From: Theobroma cacao
Taxonomy: Eukaryota > Streptophyta > Magnoliopsida > Malvales > Malvaceae
Direction: 5' to 3'
Assembly: GCF_000208745.1 (NCBI RefSeq)
Contig: NC_030856.1
Span: 19,195,834-19,259,833 of the forward strand
DNA length: 64,000 bases
Shown here one piece after another: positions 59,018 through 64,000 of this stretch (positions are counted from its first letter, which is position 1; every line of letters starts with the position of its first letter). Position numbers and translations under genes: made by a program. The notes below the pieces were generated by a model, which saw nothing but the letters and a program-made list of their open reading frames with translations, was not told the DNA's origin and searched no databases.

Positions 59018-60440
59018 TAACTTACGGGTCCAGGAACCCAACCGCCAGACGTGACGTGACAATTCTAAAAAACTAGGCTAACTAGGTTAAAATTAGGAGT
59101 CCCCACCAATCTTTTTTATTAGGTGCGATTGGCCACCTATTGACTCGATTCTAATCGATGAAACCTTAAATTAATTTTAGGCCCACCGAAAAGAACTTTA
59201 AACTGGTCTACGTTTCTCTAGATCTAAGTTTAAGAGTACGGTTACAGCCGGGGAAGGATTAACACCCCCGGGATGCCCGTTCCATGAATGGTACCATTCT
59301 TAGATTATCCTATTAGGCTTTAATTTTTAAATTAGCTAATTTTCTTAGTTATTATTCACTTATTTTTATCTCCAATTCAACCTAAAATGGAATGCAAATG
59401 TGAGGCAAGATGAGATGCATGGCGTGAGATAAAAAATGCCGGACGAATGATTTTTTATCGAGGATATTTTCCCGAATCCGCCCATCATACTGGTGGGACT
59501 TGGGGTATTCTCTCACCTAGGTAATTATCTAAAAAATTCACTTTCGTAAATTCGACGAATAATTCCCATCATCGGAGTTATCATACGTTTTTCTTTAAAA
59601 ATAATGTTTTCGTGAATAATGAACCTAATATGAGCAAAAGCCTATTGTTAAAGATGTTTCGTGAGCCCTCCCATCATACTGGTGGGACTTGAGGACATCT
59701 TTTCACCTAGGGAACTTTTCGAGAAATACTCACCTTCGTAAGATCCTCGGAAGATCCCATCATCAAGGCTTAAATTCCAGAACAGAAATATTTATATGCA
59801 ATGGTATGCATCATGCAACATATATATGCTAGGCTAATACAATCATCTATTTTATTATTATCATTTTTTTGTCATTTTCTTATTGTTTAATGATTATTTT
59901 TATTTTATTTTATTTTTTATTATGTTTTCTATTTTATGTCTAATTATTATTTTTTATACCTTACATTTTTTTTATTCTAAATTTCACCTATATTTTCCTT
60001 TTATAATTAGATAAATTATTTATGATTCCATGTTATCTTTAGTGAACAAGAATTTTATTATTTTTTACTATTTTTTTATTTTTATATTATTTATTATATA
60101 TTTTTTTATATTTTGATTATTATTATATTATTATTATTTTTTTGTTGTAAGCAATCTTTTATTCAAATCTAATGCCAAAAATTTTTACATCTATGTTTAT
60201 ATTGAATTCTATTTTGTTCTTTCCACTTTTTATCTTATTTTTTTTCTTACTTAACATTTTTATTAATCTATAGTTTGTACCATTAAATATTTAATGTTTA
60301 ATTTCTAAACTACTTGTTTATTTGGAATTTCCTCCTTGATAGTTTATACTATTTGTCTATTTATTAGTATATTTCTTTTGTTTATATTATTTTTTGAAGA
60401 TTTTGTATTGTCAAAATTTTTATTTATAACAAAAAAAAAA
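59018..60440. repeat. Unrelated insertion replacing gag, unclassified LTR-like
   Basis: It starts TGTCGTAACTTACGGG with no coding sequence. A GC-richer block (59018-59300) includes 'gattaacacccccgggatgcc'. Two degenerate direct repeats begin 'cccatcatactggtgggactt' at 59482 and 59670 (about 188 bp apart), each followed by 'cacctaggtaa/gaa' text. From 59830 it is extremely T-rich up to the gap. It may be an LTR of another gypsy family; no proof. Confidence 0.4.
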
Positions 60441-61319
60441 NNNNNNNNNNNNNNNNNNNNNNNNNNNNNNNNNNNNNNNNNNNNNNNNNNNNNNNNNNNN
60501 NNNNNNNNNNNNNNNNNNNNNNNNNNNNNNNNNNNNNNNNNNNNNNNNNNNNNNNNNNNNNNNNNNNNNNNNNNNNNNNNNNNNNNNNNNNNNNNNNNNN
60601 NNNNNNNNNNNNNNNNNNNNNNNNNNNNNNNNNNNNNNNNNNNNNNNNNNNNNNNNNNNNNNNNNNNNNNNNNNNNNNNNNNNNNNNNNNNNNNNNNNNN
60701 NNNNNNNNNNNNNNNNNNNNNNNNNNNNNNNNNNNNNNNNNNNNNNNNNNNNNNNNNNNNNNNNNNNNNNNNNNNNNNNNNNNNNNNNNNNNNNNNNNNN
60801 NNNNNNNNNNNNNNNNNNNNNNNNNNNNNNNNNNNNNNNNNNNNNNNNNNNNNNNNNNNNNNNNNNNNNNNNNNNNNNNNNNNNNNNNNNNNNNNNNNNN
60901 NNNNNNNNNNNNNNNNNNNNNNNNNNNNNNNNNNNNNNNNNNNNNNNNNNNNNNNNNNNNNNNNNNNNNNNNNNNNNNNNNNNNNNNNNNNNNNNNNNNN
61001 NNNNNNNNNNNNNNNNNNNNNNNNNNNNNNNNNNNNNNNNNNNNNNNNNNNNNNNNNNNNNNNNNNNNNNNNNNNNNNNNNNNNNNNNNNNNNNNNNNNN
61101 NNNNNNNNNNNNNNNNNNNNNNNNNNNNNNNNNNNNNNNNNNNNNNNNNNNNNNNNNNNNNNNNNNNNNNNNNNNNNNNNNNNNNNNNNNNNNNNNNNNN
61201 NNNNNNNNNNNNNNNNNNNNNNNNNNNNNNNNNNNNNNNNNNNNNNNNNNNNNNNNNNNNNNNNNNNNNNNNNNNNNNNNNNNNNNNNNNNNNNNNNNNN
61301 NNNNNNNNNNNNNNNNNNN
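60441..61319. other. Assembly gap, 879 N
   Basis: All bases are N. It hides the right border of the insertion at 59018 and the last 200-odd bp of the LTR that resumes at 61320. Confidence 1.
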
Positions 61320-63484
61320 ATAAATATCACTATTCAAAATATTGATTAAAATATAGTATTTTTTTATATAAAACAATATTTATAGAAACACGTGTAAGAA
61401 ATCTTTTGTAACGTGTAAGTAAAATAAATTCACACATACAAAAATTTACAAAGTTATAATGTACAATAATGGTTACAATGACAAGTGGCCCAAAATACAC
61501 CCAGTGTTGGTGCTAGAAACCTACTGTCTGTGTGGTAGAGATGTCAACTGGAATCCTCGACAAAATAGGGTATCTACAAGCTACGATAGCCTTGAAATGT
61601 TTGGAAAGGAGGTGGGTGAGATTTTGCAATCCCAATGAGTAAACAGACATTATCATAAATATCTAAAAGCGAGTAAAATGGAGGTAAGTTTAAACAACAA
61701 ATTACGAACCATTTCATAATGTTTTCAATTTATTTCTTAAGCCATAAAATATTTGTAATTTACCAAAACAGTTGTTAAGGCTTATGTCTTTTATTAAAAA
61801 CAGGGCTCAAGCCAAAACTAATCCTTGAGGATACCTTGGTCGAGGCATCTAATCGAGTCCACTAAGGTTGTTATGACATTTACATGTGAAACACATTTTT
61901 ATTTTTAAAACAAGCCGTTCCTTGGCGTTGGCAGAGTTACACATTCACGTGGGGGTTCGACGTGAAGTGAGCTCTAATACTACCCCGAGAGTTACCCTCC
62001 TCGCCTCTACTACTGGAGTAACTATATAACCGGGTTTACCGTGCCCCTCTAATAGGCAGTCCATGGAAACCCGTCACTGCAGTGACTAAACCCACCAATT
62101 TTAATAAAATTTCGACAATATAACGTGGCTTTTATTTATTTACCCAATCTGCATAGTAAAAACAGCTTACATAAATTTTCAATGCAATTTATCAAATATA
62201 GCCACATATACTCATATTTCATAAGCCATTCATAGGAAAATATATATTTCAAAATAATTAGTAGTCTCCAATTACTCAATTTCATAATCAACACAATATA
62301 TCTTTATTTGTCACATTTATTTGTAAAACATCAAAAATCTCGTTTTAATCTCGTTTTCATTTCATAAAATACTTAAAGAGCATTTAAAAATAAACTCTAG
62401 ATAATTTACAATAATAATAAGTTTACTCACCGTTTGTACAAACTAAAAGCTTTCTAGGTGTCCCGATAACTACTCGTCGGGTACGATTTCCTTGCCTTTA
62501 CCGAAAGGCTCTCCTCCTAGACACATTGCAAAAATTTACTCAATTCATCACATTAATGCTAAATCACTATATATTTGACTTAAATCCTATACTAATACAT
62601 GGTATGAAATGCAATAGCCAAAAATGGCTTAAACGCGGTATTAACCTATTTTTGGCGCTTTACCCGATAAATTGGTAACGCGCTCCATTTTAGCTCTAAA
62701 TTATCTCATTCTCTCTCCAACATTTCTAACCATTAATTATGAGCCAGTATTCCTCTAAAATCACCAAAATCAGCTCACTCTCTTCGTTGGAAAATTCGAC
62801 CAAAAATGGGACATTAACTCGGTTAAATTTCAACTTTGTTTTTCTATCACATTTAACCATTTTTCATCATTTTCTCTTCATTTTTTTTAGAATAAAAATC
62901 AGATTATCATCATTGTACCTCATTGCAGATTCAGCCAAGGGTGGGTATTGTGAAAATTTAATTCTTTCTTGCCCAATTTAATTTCTAAACACATTTAACT
63001 AACTAAAACTATCAATTTAACTAAAAATCAAAACCTAAAAATTTTAATTTCTCTCCCCTAGAATTTCATCCAGCCCTTGATGTCACTTTTAGATCTCTCT
63101 CCTCAAGCATGCTAAATGGAAACAAAGGCATAAGAAAGGTAGAAATCAAGCTAAAGTCGAAAAATCTTACCGTTAGAAGCGTAAACGGGCAAAAAACGCG
63201 AATTGCCCTTTGAATTTTCTTGTTTCTCTTTGGTTTTTCTTTTTTTTCTTCATTTCCTCTCTATTTTCTCTCTTGTTCTCCCTTATGGCCGGCCAGCACT
63301 TAAAATGGGGTTTAAATGGGCTGACTTTTCATTAAAATAATATTATATCATTAAAAAAATGCCACGTGTCACTTTCCCATTGGCCCATTTTTAAAATTTC
63401 ATCCATTTGTTTCCAAATTTTCACCATACACTTGTCCCACATATTCATAGCTTAGATAAAATTCTCAGACTTATCGAAAGTCTC
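61320..63484 (-). repeat. Del/Tekay-type LTR, possibly 5' LTR of element B (copy D)
   Basis: Collinear with copies B and C from their internal part to about 690 bp before the LTR start, where another LTR interrupts it (63485). By eye it differs from copy B by more than 10% in aligned stretches, so it may be an old 5' LTR of the same element or an independent copy. The donor (62430) and a weakened acceptor (TTTCAAG, 61591) are 840 bp apart. Confidence 0.75.
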
Positions 63485-64000
63485 TGTCACGACCTGGAAC
63501 TCCCCATCGAGCCTGTGACAACCGTCGCGAAGCCTCGACAAACATTCTTCACCCCGAATGTCGATCGAAACCTCGCAAGGCTCTCGTATCAGCTTTCGCA
63601 TCTCCCCGTGTGAGCGACAGTTATTACATCTCGCATTTCAAGAAATCATAAGTTGTTTCCAACTCAAAACAATAAAATATTATTTTCTAGATCACAAGGG
63701 CATTTACGTCATTTTTTTTTAAATTTCAAAATTCGTAAAAATGTAATATGTAAGTGGAAACACATATTTCATGATTTGAATTAAATTTTGAAGTCTAAAA
63801 CATTCGTTTAAAGTAAAATTATAGCTATTTGAATATAATAAAAACATTAAATAAAATATTCTATTTTCTTAAAACACAATATTTTCAAAGTCTTCCTAAA
63901 ATAACTTTTGTAGCGTAAGAGTAAAATAAATTTATTCATATAGTAATAAAGATAATTAAAGTATGAAATTTCGTTTACAGTGACACGTGGGCCCCCAACT
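63485..64000 (-). repeat. Gypsy LTR entering from the right edge (copy S)
   Basis: Starts TGTCACGACCTGG immediately after GTCTC in copy D. Its first 130 bp correspond to the reversed end of copy E (7260-7387): 'gcctcgacaaacattc', 'cgaaacctcgcaaggct', 'ccccgtgtgagcgac'. It is inserted in copy D; the rest is outside the window. Confidence 0.75.

Noticed and set aside
60336..61376. Long ORFs of 318-337 codons across the gap
   Set aside because: Almost all residues are X from N bases.

Overview
This window looks like a transposon-rich stretch of a plant nuclear genome, most likely a eudicot. The evidence is the low GC content, dense nested Ty3/gypsy and Ty1/copia LTR retrotransposons, plant DNA transposons (CACTA, hAT, Mutator-like) and short GT-AG introns. 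I cannot fix the genus. There is no bacterial or organellar gene, rRNA or CRISPR array.

Layout. 1-8 kb: the 3' end of a chromodomain gypsy element (Del/Tekay type), followed by stacked LTRs, including an intact 3.6 kb LTR at 3779-7387. 8.1-15.6 kb: a decayed SIRE-like copia polyprotein split by a 2.3 kb solo LTR, a copia LTR holding a second solo LTR with perfect target-site duplications (TSDs), a copia gag relic and a truncated gypsy LTR. 15.6-18.6 kb: gag, primer-binding site and 5' LTR of a Tat/Athila-type element on the minus strand. 18.6-27.35 kb: gypsy LTRs on the minus strand, with a 4.2 kb LTR nested in a sister LTR. 27.35-37.3 kb: copia and gypsy LTR remains, including a solo LTR (28755-31708) with a perfect 5 bp TSD.

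37.3-42.8 kb is the only gene-like island. A Mutator-like MITE carrying a tRNA-like pol III box borders two small divergent genes. I found both by joining exons, because neither is visible as a single ORF. One encodes 85 aa (minus, 38330-38718) and the other 126 aa (plus, 41954-42481). Each has a short basic first exon, one phase-0 intron of 131-147 bp and a second exon encoding a regular heptad coiled coil. I do not recognise either family, and these are the most interesting candidates here.

43.6-53.2 kb: a copia 3' end whose LTR contains a hAT relic with a perfect 8 bp TSD, then a CACTA (En/Spm) element with tnp2-like and TNPA-like genes, broken by stops and frameshifts. 53.2-64 kb: a minus-strand Tekay-type gypsy element with 3' LTR and degraded pol (protease, RT-RNase H, integrase, chromodomain-like tail). 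An unrelated insertion and an 879 bp N gap replace its gag region. Beyond the gap is an LTR cut by a further LTR that runs off the window.

Two patterns run through the repeats. Several related gypsy LTRs keep a splice-donor/acceptor pair 840-865 bp apart, suggesting an intron in the RNA leader. The LTR families also look modular, sharing a U3 with one family and a U5 with another. Two isolated N bases sit exactly where LTR copies lack internal sequence, so some apparent deletions may be assembly artefacts.
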